Part shown: in pieces, positions 38,455 through 45,737 of the stretch | Layout: every line of letters starts with the position of its first letter | Position numbering within the stretch: position 1 is the first letter of the stretch | Assembly: GCA_945862235.1 (NCBI GenBank) | Contig: CAMAYU010000020.1 | Coordinates: 1-54,709, forward strand | Length of the DNA: 54,709 nt | Source: Schlesneria paludicola DSM 18645 | GTDB taxonomy: Bacteria; Planctomycetota; Planctomycetia; Planctomycetales; Planctomycetaceae | Direction of reading: 5' to 3' | Translations under genes and position numbers: made by a program | Notes under the pieces: generated by a model | Told to the model about the DNA's origin: nothing | What the model saw: the letters and a program-made list of their open reading frames with translations, nothing else | Database searches by the model: none

Positions 38455-39543
38455 TCACTTCTTCTTGGCCGGCACCTTCGTGCGGTGCTGCCTGACGGCG
38501 GCGAGTGCTCGTAGGAAGTCTTCCGGCAGCGGTGCTTCAAACTTCATCCGTTCGCCGGTGACGGGATGATCGAACGCGAGGCTCAGCGCGTGAAGAGCCT
38601 GACGATCAATGATGATCTGCTCTTCTTCGGGCGGCAGGTTCTCAACGAGATCGGAGAGTTTGAGGTTGCTGTGACCCTCGTACAGTCGGTCGGCCACGAT
38701 CGGATGTCGCAGGTGGTGCAGGTGGACTCGCAGTTGGTGGGTCCGTCCCGTCTGAGGGCACAGCCGCACGAACGAGAACCCGTGGAAGCGTTCGAGGACA
38801 TCGTAGAACGTCGAAGAATGGCGCGAGTTTCCGCCGGGTTGGCAGACCATCATCCGTTCGCGGTTGCGGTTGCTCACGCGGACGTGGGTCTCGATGAAGT
38901 CGCGGTCGAACGAAATCTCGCCCCACGCGATCGCTCGATATTCCTTCTCGACCGTCCGCGCTTCAAACTGGCTAGAGAGGTTGCCGTGAACCGCGTTGTC
39001 CTTCGCCACGACGAGGACTCCCGTCGTGTCACGGTCGAGTCGGTGAACGATCCCCGCCCGCAACTTGCCCGCCACGTCGCTCAGCTTGTCGAAGTGAAAC
39101 TGCAACGCGCCGGCAAGAGTTCCGCGATAGTTCCCCTTCCCCGGATGAACGATCATCCCCGCCGCCTTGTTGATGACGATGATCGCATCGTCCTCGTACA
39201 GCACGTCGATCGGGATGTCTTCTGCGGGTAGAGTCGCATCGGGAGCGGTTGGCAGTTGGAACTGCACCGTGTCGCCGGGATAGACCCGCCGCGACATCTT
39301 GGTCTTCTCGCCATTGATCGAGACCAGTCCTTCGCCAATCACGCGCTGAAAAGCCACGCGACTGAAGTTGGAGTACAGCCGCGTCAGATAGTGATCGACA
39401 CGCCAGCCGTGCGCACGCTCTTCGACGGTAACGACAATCGGCTCGGTCGTTCCCTCGACGGGTTCCGTAGCGATTGCGCTCGTCGGTTCGCCAACGGCCT
39501 CCACCGTCTCGGGGTCAACGTCATCGACGAGGTCTTCGGACAT
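38455..39543 (-). CDS. rluD: RluD-family 23S rRNA pseudouridine synthase
   Basis: RNA pseudouridylase of the RluA/C/D family; RluD modifies helix 69 of 23S rRNA in E. coli. It has 362 residues: an acidic N-terminus (MSEDLVDDVDPETVEAVGEP), an S4 RNA-binding domain (WRVDHYLTRLYSNFSRVAFQ…GLVSINGEK), and the catalytic domain. The latter has INKAAGMIVHPGKGN, the catalytic Asp in GIVHRLDRDTTGVLVVAK, and CPQTGRTHQLRVHLHHLRHP. The C-terminus is lysine-rich. ATG 39543 starts the acidic segment. Exact target (RluD versus RluC/A) is an inference from the presence of S4 and the overall length. Confidence 0.9.
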   Translation of the reverse strand: MSEDLVDDVDPETVEAVGEPTSAIATEPVEGTTEPIVVTVEERAHGWRVDHYLTRLYSNFSRVAFQRVIGEGLVSINGEKTKMSRRVYPGDTVQFQLPTAPDATLPAEDIPIDVLYEDDAIIVINKAAGMIVHPGKGNYRGTLAGALQFHFDKLSDVAGKLRAGIVHRLDRDTTGVLVVAKDNAVHGNLSSQFEARTVEKEYRAIAWGEISFDRDFIETHVRVSNRNRERMMVCQPGGNSRHSSTFYDVLERFHGFSFVRLCPQTGRTHQLRVHLHHLRHPIVADRLYEGHSNLKLSDLVENLPPEEEQIIIDRQALHALSLAFDHPVTGERMKFEAPLPEDFLRALAAVRQHRTKVPAKKK

Positions 39544-39616
39544 GCAGCTTCGATCATCAAAGAGGAAGCCCGGCAGACAGCGCTGCCGGGCCAGTGAGGA
39601 ATCATGTTGATCAACC

Positions 39617-39697
39617 CGTAGCACAGGCGGCTCGCCTGTGATTTCACGGGGGAACAGAGCAGGCGAGCCGCCCGCTCTCCGTTTTTCCGCAGGCTGT
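39617..39697. repeat. Palindromic element family A, copy A4
   Basis: CGTAGCACAGGCGGCTCGCC at the left and GCAGGCGAGCCGCCCGCTCT, then TTTTTCCGCAGGCTG, at the right. It is nearly identical in order to A3 but shorter on the left. It lies between the TPR-like gene and rluD. Confidence 0.88.
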
Positions 39698-39726
39698 TTG
39701 GGGAAGACAATCCTGCGGTGGCCCGA

Positions 39727-40722
39727 TTATTCTGGCTTCTTCTCGGCGGGAGCATCCACTTCGGGCTTGCTCTCTGCTTTGGGTTCGTCTGCTTTGGGTT
39801 CTTCCGATCCGGACTTCTTCTCTGCAGCCGGTTCGTCAGCCTTTTTCTCGGTCTTAGGCGCTTCTGTTTTGGGAGCATCCGGCTTCGTGTCATCGGGCTT
39901 CGTGGCACCCGCCTCTTCACCCGGTTTGGCATCAGCGTCCTTCGTCTGGCCCTCGATCTCGCCAGCAGCGGCGGGAGGCAGAAACAGGTCGTGTGGATTC
40001 TTGGCCGCGCCGTCTTTCGGACGGATGTCAGCAGGCTTGGGGTTCTGCTTGGCAAACCAAGCGTAGAACTCTTTCGTACCGCCGGTCTTCAGCGACGCGA
40101 TCCGTTCTTCTGCGAACGGCTTGTAGATCGTCTCAGGGAAATCAGTGACCAAGCGTTGATAAGCCTCAGATGCCTTTCCGGTATCTCCATCGCTGGTCGC
40201 TTCGAGGGATCGGGCCAAGCCCCACAACGCTCGCTCGCGAATGATTGGATCGACTCCCGCAACGGCCACGAGTTTTTCAAAGCCTTCGCGTGCCCGCTTG
40301 AAGTCGGCGAGAGCCAGTTCACGGTCGGTGAACATCACGTCCGTGCCGGACTTCTGATGAGCTTCCGACTCCCGCAGCTTGGCCCACTGACCGGGAACTT
40401 CACCCGAAAACTTTTCGGAAATGCTGCCGAAGTCATCGACGCTCTCAGCACTTTCCAACAAGGCCCAAGCAGCGGAACTCGACTCCGTCGATTGTCGAAT
40501 CCACCAGATGCCGCCTGCTGCGACAACCAAGACCGTGCAAACGACGACCACGATGGCGGTCGCATTCTTTTCCAAGACGCTTCCCGTCGATTGAACCATC
40601 CGGCCTAACTCTGTCTTTTGCAGTTGCGAAACGTCGGGAACCGGTTCGGTCGCGGGAAGTTGTTTATCGGGTTTCATGCTGGTCTTCACGTCCTGTGGGC
40701 GAGACTCGCCGAGTTGAGCCAT
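39727..40722 (-). CDS. Membrane-anchored TPR-like protein with Lys/Pro/Glu-rich tail
   Basis: Function unknown. From ATG 40722 it has 331 residues (ATG 40677 is an equally possible start). One membrane helix (NATAIVVVVCTVLVVAAGGIWWI split around residues 52–74) is followed by helical repeats resembling the YfgM/TPR_21 arrangement (AWALLESAESVDDFGSIS, RALWGLARSLEATSDGDTGK, AYQRLVTDFPETIYKPFAEE). The last about 75 residues are low complexity (KTEAPKTEKKADEPAAEKKS and similar). The topology suggests a cytoplasmic N-terminus and an exported repeat domain and tail, as for YfgM, which works with the SecYEG translocon; here that is only an analogy. Confidence 0.65.
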   Translation of the reverse strand: MAQLGESRPQDVKTSMKPDKQLPATEPVPDVSQLQKTELGRMVQSTGSVLEKNATAIVVVVCTVLVVAAGGIWWIRQSTESSSAAWALLESAESVDDFGSISEKFSGEVPGQWAKLRESEAHQKSGTDVMFTDRELALADFKRAREGFEKLVAVAGVDPIIRERALWGLARSLEATSDGDTGKASEAYQRLVTDFPETIYKPFAEERIASLKTGGTKEFYAWFAKQNPKPADIRPKDGAAKNPHDLFLPPAAAGEIEGQTKDADAKPGEEAGATKPDDTKPDAPKTEAPKTEKKADEPAAEKKSGSEEPKADEPKAESKPEVDAPAEKKPE

Positions 40723-41225
40723 CCTGAATATCACGTCAAAAATGCTGGGCGTTCGTAGTCTCATCGACAATTTTCGACGAACAACGCTCACTTGAAGAGC
40801 CACCCTTGACGAACGCGGCGCGAGTATAGAAGTGCCCTTCCAGACCGTCAAGTTTCTCAAAAACCCCGAGCAGTCAGGCAGTTGCGTGAAAAACATCTAA
40901 AGTGCGACTATTCCGAAAGCCGGACTTCGGTCGTCTGAGTGCCTGACTTGCGGTCGGTTGTCAGTGCCATCGCCTGTTTCAAATTGGGGTGTCACGGTCA
41001 CGGAGCTTCGACGTAGCCGTGCGCGGAGGTGAAGGCTGCTTCGCAATCTCACGGCCCCGCCGAAGCTCCGTGACCGTGGCACCCCAACCCCAAATTCAAC
41101 AAGGCGACGGCCCCTGTCTGTTGTCACCCGTCCTTGTCGGCCCCTCTCACTGCTGACAGAATCGCCACCCGGCGTTTCAAAAATCGCATTCGCCACCCAA
41201 TCTCACCCGCCAAGGACGATCCCCG
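40723..41225. other. Divergent intergenic region, TPR-like protein / PQQ propeller
   Basis: About 500 bp without a gene. Palindrome G occupies 40981–41095. The rest shows no tRNA, ORF or obvious promoter that I can defend. Confidence 0.6.
40981..41095. repeat. Palindromic element family G
   Basis: Arms 40986–41010 and 41061–41085 (starting GGGGTGTCACGGTCACGGAG) are inverted with one mismatch in 25 bp; flanking AAATTG and CCAAATT extend the match. The centre is 50 bp. Confidence 0.9.
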
Positions 41226-42590
41226 ATGAACTCACGATTCCCGTTGCGAGCCGCCTTGCTGTCGATGCTTTCGGTCATTGGACTGATTCCTAACATTTCC
41301 GCAGTGGCCGACGACTGGCCGCAGTGGATGGGTCCGTCGCGTGATGGCGTCTGGCGCGAAACGGGAATCGTCGAGACCTTTCCCAAAGATGGCCCGACCG
41401 TTCGTTGGCGAGTGCAAATTGGTGGCGGCTATGCAGGACCGGCTGTTGTCGGAGATCGAGTCTTCGTCACGGACAAGCTCCTCCCGGAAGGAGCGGCGAA
41501 TCCCAGCAACCCGTTCGAGCGAGGCCAACAAACCGCGACCGAGCGCGTGCTCTGCCTCAGCGATGCCGACGGCTCTGTGATTTGGAAGCACGAGTACCCC
41601 TGCCGTTACACCGTCAGCTATCCCGCTGGCCCGAGAACAACGCCCGTCGTGAAGGACGGTCGCGTCTACACGCTCGGTTCGGAAGGGCATCTGCTTTGTC
41701 TCGACGCCGAAAAGGGAGACGTGATTTGGTCGAAGGACTTCAAGACCGAGTATGGACGCCGGACTTCACCGGTGTGGGGTTACTCGGCCAACCCGCTGCT
41801 CGATGGCGACCGATTGATTTGCTTGGTCGGTGGCGAGGGAACAACCGTCGTCGCCTTTCACAAGGACACGGGCAAGGAACTGTGGCGAGCACTCGATTCA
41901 TCCGAGCGACATGGGCCGGGCTATGGCTCGCCGATCATTGTTGAGACCGGTGGCCAACGGCAGTTGATCGTCTGGCATCCGTCAGCCGTCAGTTCGCTTG
42001 ACCCCATATCGGGCAAACTGCTTTGGAATCAACCATTCGATGCCAAAGAAGGTTTGACCGTCGCCACGCCACGCATCAGCGGTGACAAGCTGTTCATCAG
42101 CGCGTTCTACGACGGATCGCTGTTGTTGAAGTTGGACGCGACCAAGCCCGATGCCTCGGTCGTCTGGCGTCGTCACGGCAAGAGCGAGAAGTTGACGGAC
42201 GCTCTGCATTGCCTCATCAGCACGCCGGTCATCGACGGCAATCACATCTACGGCGTGTGCAGTCACGGCGAATTGAGGTGCCTCGATCTCGCCACTGGCG
42301 ACCGCAAATGGTCCACATTCCAACCGACCAGCGGCGAGTCCCTCCGCTGGGGAACCGCGTTCATCGTCAAGCACGAAGACCGCTACTTCCTCTTCAGCGA
42401 AAAGGGCGATTTGATCATCGCCCGCTTCTCACCGACGGCCTACACCGAATTGAGTCGCGCCCACCTGCTCGAACCAACGGGACCAGCTCAACGCCGCGAA
42501 GTCGTTTGGTCACACCCCGCCTTCGCCAACCGCTCGGTCTACGCCCGCAACGACAAGGAAATCGTCAGCGTCTCACTGGCCAAGCCGTAA
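41226..42590 (+). CDS. Secreted PQQ-like beta-propeller protein
   Basis: Exported protein of 454 residues with a signal peptide (MNSRFPLRAALLSMLSVIGLIPNISAVA). It starts the mature part with DDWPQWMGPSRDGVWRETG, the typical opening of planctomycete outer-membrane PQQ-repeat proteins. Repeats with the pattern hhxLDxxTGxxxW are visible: VLCLSDADGSVIWKHEY, LLCLDAEKGDVIWSKDF, VVAFHKDTGKELWRAL, VSSLDPISGKLLWNQPF and LRCLDLATGDRKWSTF. These give a seven- or eight-bladed propeller as in BamB and PQQ dehydrogenases. Catalytic residues of quinoprotein dehydrogenases are not evident, so a binding/scaffold role is as likely as an enzymatic one. Confidence 0.85.
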   Translation: MNSRFPLRAALLSMLSVIGLIPNISAVADDWPQWMGPSRDGVWRETGIVETFPKDGPTVRWRVQIGGGYAGPAVVGDRVFVTDKLLPEGAANPSNPFERGQQTATERVLCLSDADGSVIWKHEYPCRYTVSYPAGPRTTPVVKDGRVYTLGSEGHLLCLDAEKGDVIWSKDFKTEYGRRTSPVWGYSANPLLDGDRLICLVGGEGTTVVAFHKDTGKELWRALDSSERHGPGYGSPIIVETGGQRQLIVWHPSAVSSLDPISGKLLWNQPFDAKEGLTVATPRISGDKLFISAFYDGSLLLKLDATKPDASVVWRRHGKSEKLTDALHCLISTPVIDGNHIYGVCSHGELRCLDLATGDRKWSTFQPTSGESLRWGTAFIVKHEDRYFLFSEKGDLIIARFSPTAYTELSRAHLLEPTGPAQRREVVWSHPAFANRSVYARNDKEIVSVSLAKP

Positions 42591-42653
42591 CGGCAAACTG
42601 TCTGAGAAGCTCCGAGAAGAGTTGGAAAGAACGAAGAGGGCTTACGCCCTGAG

Positions 42654-43631
42654 TTACGTTCGTCGCGTCCCCAGCCCACACGCCGAACGGACTCGGTCGA
42701 GGACTTCGCGGCCTTTCTCACGGGCGCGTTTGGCTCCGGCTTGCAGCACCGCTTCGACCTCACTCGGTTTCGTGGCGAGGTCCGTTCGCTTGGTGCGTGC
42801 GTCGGCGAAGTAGCTCATTGCGGCATCGAACACCGCCTGCTTGGCCTCGCCATAGCCCATGCCTCCCGCGCGGTAGCGGTCAGCGAGTGCCGCCTGTTGC
42901 TCGGGTGTGGCGAAGAGTTGGAAGAGCGTGAAGACCGAACAGGTCTCCGGAATTTTCGGAGCGTCCATCGGCGTTGAGTCGGTCTTGATCGACATGATTT
43001 TTTTGCGAAGGGGCTTCTCGGCCTCGAAGATTTCGATCGTGTTGCCGTAGCTCTTGGACATCTTTTCACCGTCGGTCCCCGGCACTTTGGCTCCCGCTTC
43101 AAGGACGCGCGCGTTCGGCAGTTTCAGAAACTCACCGCCGTAGATGGCGTTGAACCGTTGAGCGATGTCGCGCGTCACTTCCAAGTGCTGAATCTGGTCC
43201 GCCCCGACCGGCACCACGTCTGAGTCGTACAGCAGGATGTCGGCGGCCATCAGGACCGGGTACGTGAACAAGCCTGCGTCGGCCGAGATCCCCTTCGCCA
43301 CCTTGTCCTTGTACGAGTGACACTTCTCCAACAGGCTGTGCTGAGTCACCGTCATCAAGAGCCACATCAGCTCGGTCACTTCGGGAACATCCGACTGCCG
43401 GAACAACGTCGCTTTGGCCGGATCAAGCCCCAGCGCGAGCAGGTCGAGCGCGGCGTCCCACGTACTGGCCTCCAACGCCTGCGCATCGCGCACCGACGTG
43501 AGGGCATGCAGATCGGCAATGAAATAGAACGACTGCTCGTTCCCTTGCAGCGCGATGTACTGTCGGATCGCTCCGAAGTAGTTGCCCCAATGAAACCGAC
43601 CCGTCGGCTGAATCCCGGACAGAACTTTCAT
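42654..43631 (-). CDS. trpS: Tryptophanyl-tRNA synthetase (TrpS)
   Basis: Class I synthetase charging tRNA-Trp. It has 325 residues starting [21 protein letters not shown] (HIGH-like segment GNYFGA). It continues with [66 protein letters not shown] and the KMSKS loop [12 protein letters not shown]. Length is normal for the family. The gene converges on the PQQ propeller gene with about 60 bp between stops, and is followed upstream by a repeat-rich gap. Confidence 0.97.
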   Translation of the reverse strand: MKVLSGIQPTGRFHWGNYFGAIRQYIALQGNEQSFYFIADLHALTSVRDAQALEASTWDAALDLLALGLDPAKATLFRQSDVPEVTELMWLLMTVTQHSLLEKCHSYKDKVAKGISADAGLFTYPVLMAADILLYDSDVVPVGADQIQHLEVTRDIAQRFNAIYGGEFLKLPNARVLEAGAKVPGTDGEKMSKSYGNTIEIFEAEKPLRKKIMSIKTDSTPMDAPKIPETCSVFTLFQLFATPEQQAALADRYRAGGMGYGEAKQAVFDAAMSYFADARTKRTDLATKPSEVEAVLQAGAKRAREKGREVLDRVRSACGLGTRRT

Positions 43632-43672
43632 CGCGAAACCAAAGCTTTCAGAGGGAGTGACGGACCTACGTT

Positions 43673-43721
43673 AAAAGTGGAGGTGTGTCGCCCCTTCGAC
43701 GGACGACACACCTCCACTTTT
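43673..43721. repeat. Perfect palindromic element family H
   Basis: AAAAGTGGAGGTGTGTCG and its exact complement (43704–43721) form an 18-bp stem around CCCCTTCGACGGA. It lies 41 bp upstream of the trpS start. Confidence 0.9.
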
Positions 43722-43799
43722 GAAACATACCGGGGGCTGGGGCACCGGAGCAACTCGCTTCTCGTGTCCCCTCGCCCCGGCTTTGCGGAGACAGGGTTA

Positions 43800-43900
43800 G
43801 CAGCCCGTTGAAAGAGTGGTAGCACAGCCGGCTCGTCTGTGTTTTTTAACGGTTAAAGCAAGCAGGCGAGCCGCCTACTCTACGTTTTTCAACAGGCTGC
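43800..43900. repeat. Palindromic MITE-like element family A, copy A5 (full length)
   Basis: Bounded by GCAGCCCGTTGAAAGAG and TTTTTCAACAGGCTGC, near-inverted ends of about 14 bp. The interior GTAGCACAGCCGGCTCG…GCAGGCGAGCCGCC matches A3 in order. Confidence 0.92.
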
Positions 43901-43931
43901 CAGGGGGAAAGGGCTTCTTCAGGGATACCAC

Positions 43932-43953
43932 CTGAGCTGAGCTGAGCTGAGCT
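43932..43953. repeat. Pentanucleotide tandem repeat (CTGAG)4
   Basis: Four uninterrupted CTGAG units plus CT, between A5 and a half copy of repeat B. It is 53 bases downstream of the HEAT lipoprotein stop. Confidence 0.85.
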
Positions 43954-43963
43954 GGTCATTCCT

Positions 43964-43988
43964 CCTCGCTCACGCTTCGGGTTAGTGT
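43964..43988. repeat. Palindrome family B, half element B4
   Basis: CCTCGCTCACGCTTCGGGTT, followed by AGTGT, is the right arm of family B; the left arm is absent. Confidence 0.75.
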
Positions 43989-44006
43989 CCCTCCGCGACT
44001 TGGACG

Positions 44007-44822
44007 TCACTCGGTCGCGCTGGCGGGGATTGTCACGGGGGCTGATCGCGTCGTGGGATCAATCTGCTTGATGGCGCGGGAGGCGGCAGAACGGACTTGC
44101 TCGTCTTCATCGGCGTCGAGGCGGCGCAGCGACGCGAGACTCGACGTGGCGAGAGTTCCGAGTTCCCCCAGCGTTACGGCGGCGGCGGCTCGTACGCGTG
44201 AGTCGGTGTCGGTCAGCGAGTGACTCAACGCGCGGAGGACATCGCGCCCCGAGGGACTGACGTTTCTGAGTGATGTGGCCGCAGTGATGCGCACGTTCGT
44301 GTCCTCGTCTGCGAGCAAAGCCACGAGAACCGGAGTGACTCGCTCCGCATGGCCTTCAAATGTGGAGAGGGCTGCGGCCGCGTTGACGCGGGCAAACGTC
44401 GATTGATCGTCGAGCAACCTCAACAGGCCCTCCGCTGCGGGAGCGGCGTCGGGACCCAGCTGAGCCAAGAACATCGCGGCCAGTTCACGAGCGACCGGGT
44501 TTGCGTCCCCCAACCGATCCGACAACGCGGGAATAGCCGCCAACCCCAGAGCGTGCAGTTGGCCTTCGGCCTTTGTCCACGCGTCGGCATCACTCGACTC
44601 GGCCGCGCGCACGATCGTGGCGAAGACTTCCTTCGCGCGCGCCGCCGTGTTCGTTTGCGAGTCGTCCCGCTCGGGGACCGCCGTCAACTCGGGTTGCACC
44701 GCAGCCACGGTTGCTTCCAATGTCGCAGTGCCGCCGTCAACGGTGGTTTCCACATGCGGAGCCTCGCTGCAACCAATCATCCCCGTGCAGACCAGCGACC
44801 AAACCAGCGAACGACGAAACAT
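44007..44822 (-). CDS. HEAT-repeat lipoprotein
   Basis: Function unknown. The 271-residue product has a lipoprotein signal (MFRRSLVWSLVCTGMIGC, lipobox MIGC with Cys at 18). It is followed by a low-complexity linker (about 20–60) and about five HEAT/PBS-lyase-like helical pairs: AIPALSDRLGDANPVARELA, AAEGLLRLLDDQSTFARVNA, VTPVLVALLADEDTNVRITA, VLRALSHSLTDTDSRVRAAA and ASLRRLDADEDEQVRSAASR. Such solenoids mediate protein–protein contacts. A (TG)8 tract lies 44–59 bases upstream of the ATG. Confidence 0.8.
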   Translation of the reverse strand: MFRRSLVWSLVCTGMIGCSEAPHVETTVDGGTATLEATVAAVQPELTAVPERDDSQTNTAARAKEVFATIVRAAESSDADAWTKAEGQLHALGLAAIPALSDRLGDANPVARELAAMFLAQLGPDAAPAAEGLLRLLDDQSTFARVNAAAALSTFEGHAERVTPVLVALLADEDTNVRITAATSLRNVSPSGRDVLRALSHSLTDTDSRVRAAAAVTLGELGTLATSSLASLRRLDADEDEQVRSAASRAIKQIDPTTRSAPVTIPASATE

Positions 44823-44865
44823 GGCGATCTCTCAATTCTTAACTTGGAACCTGTCCAAAACCAGC

Positions 44866-44881
44866 TGTGTGTGTGTGTGTG
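44866..44881. repeat. Dinucleotide tract (TG)8 upstream of HEAT lipoprotein
   Basis: Eight TG units, reading as (CA)8 on the gene strand, centred about 50 bases upstream of the lipoprotein start codon, where a promoter could lie. Confidence 0.85.
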
Positions 44882-44895
44882 TTGTGGAGTCGTAA

Positions 44896-44972
44896 AAAAC
44901 TAGCCCGACGCGCGAGCGAGGGCTTCGTACTCATCGAACGCCCAGCCCTCGCTCGCGCGTCGGGCTAGTTTT
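44896..44972. repeat. Perfect palindromic element family I
   Basis: Arms 44896–44924 and 44944–44972 (starting AAAACTAGCCCGACGCGCGA) are perfect 29-bp inverted copies around a 19-base loop. It lies between the small lipoprotein and the HEAT lipoprotein genes. Confidence 0.95.
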
Positions 44973-44982
44973 GAAATGCGTG

Positions 44983-45474
44983 CTATTCCGACTGACAACG
45001 AAACCGAACGTCCTTCGCTTCGCAGGCTATCGCCAACGAGATCGGGTCGAGATTGACATCCGCCAATTCTTGCAACGATGCGAGTTGCTGGGCGCGATAG
45101 TGTCCCGGCTGAAGGCGAATGGACTTGTCAGTTCGCTCGTGAACGATTCGTTCGATCTCATCCGCTTCCGGCGTGACCGACGAGGTACGGACAGAATCCC
45201 AACCAAGCGAAGACGGCGGCGAATTCGCGTGCGAATCTGAGGGGAGGTAGATCGTCCCGTTATTGAAATCGACGGCAAACGCGATCACGCCGGGGATGAA
45301 GAACAGCAACAGGCCGACGGCATCCAGTGCAACGACCTTCGGATCGAGTCGCCCCGCAGGCTGCCCTTTTCGCTCGGGCCAAAAGATTGTTCCGCAACCG
45401 GCGATCGGCAGGAGCATGCTCACCAGTAGCACGCACGAAACCCAGCACCGAAATTTCAGCCGTGATCTCTTCAA
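44983..45474 (-). CDS. Small conserved lipoprotein, function unknown
   Basis: 163 residues from TTG 45474, chosen because GAGGGA lies about seven bases upstream; TTG 45510 would add 12 residues. The signal is RSRLKFRCWVSCVLLVSMLL, then PIAGC with lipobox IAGC. The mature part starts GCGTIFWPERKGQPAGRLDP and has a second hydrophobic stretch, VALDAVGLLLFFIPGVIAFA, then VDFNNGTIYLP. This combination of a GCGTI-PERKGQ start with a membrane hairpin recurs in uncharacterised bacterial lipoproteins as I remember them. The C-terminal 80 residues show no motif. Confidence 0.7.
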   Translation of the reverse strand: MKRSRLKFRCWVSCVLLVSMLLPIAGCGTIFWPERKGQPAGRLDPKVVALDAVGLLLFFIPGVIAFAVDFNNGTIYLPSDSHANSPPSSLGWDSVRTSSVTPEADEIERIVHERTDKSIRLQPGHYRAQQLASLQELADVNLDPISLAIACEAKDVRFRCQSE

Positions 45475-45580
45475 AATTCCGTCCCTCGTCCTTGATGGGA
45501 GCCACGACAATAACGTGTCGCAACGCGGCGGGACGGTATTTCAAACCGCTGAATCGCTCAAGATGAGTCGGCCAGGACCA

Positions 45581-45688
45581 GCTTCCCGCTTTCCGAGCCT
45601 TTCCTCGGCGGGGAGGGGGACGGATGGTCGGGTTGATCTGCCACTCGTCCCCCTCCCTAACCCTCCCCGCCGAGGGGCGGGAATAAGC
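45581..45688. repeat. Palindromic element family J
   Basis: GCTTCCCGCTTTCCGAGCCT and CTCGGCGGGGAGGGGGACGG on the left pair imperfectly with CGTCCCCCTCCCTAACCCTC and CCCGCCGAGGGGCGGGAATA on the right. It lies between addA and the small lipoprotein gene. Confidence 0.8.
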
Positions 45689-45737
45689 ACGAAGGACGAG
45701 AAGTGATTTTGAACCGGTTCCTTCACCGCCATCGTCC

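Larger units (their letters stand above)
43632..44006. other. Repeat-packed intergenic region upstream of trpS
   Basis: About 375 bp almost wholly made of repeats: palindrome H (43673–43721), element A5 (43800–43900), a pentanucleotide tandem (43932–43953) and a half copy of family B (43964–43988). No gene is seen. Confidence 0.75.
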
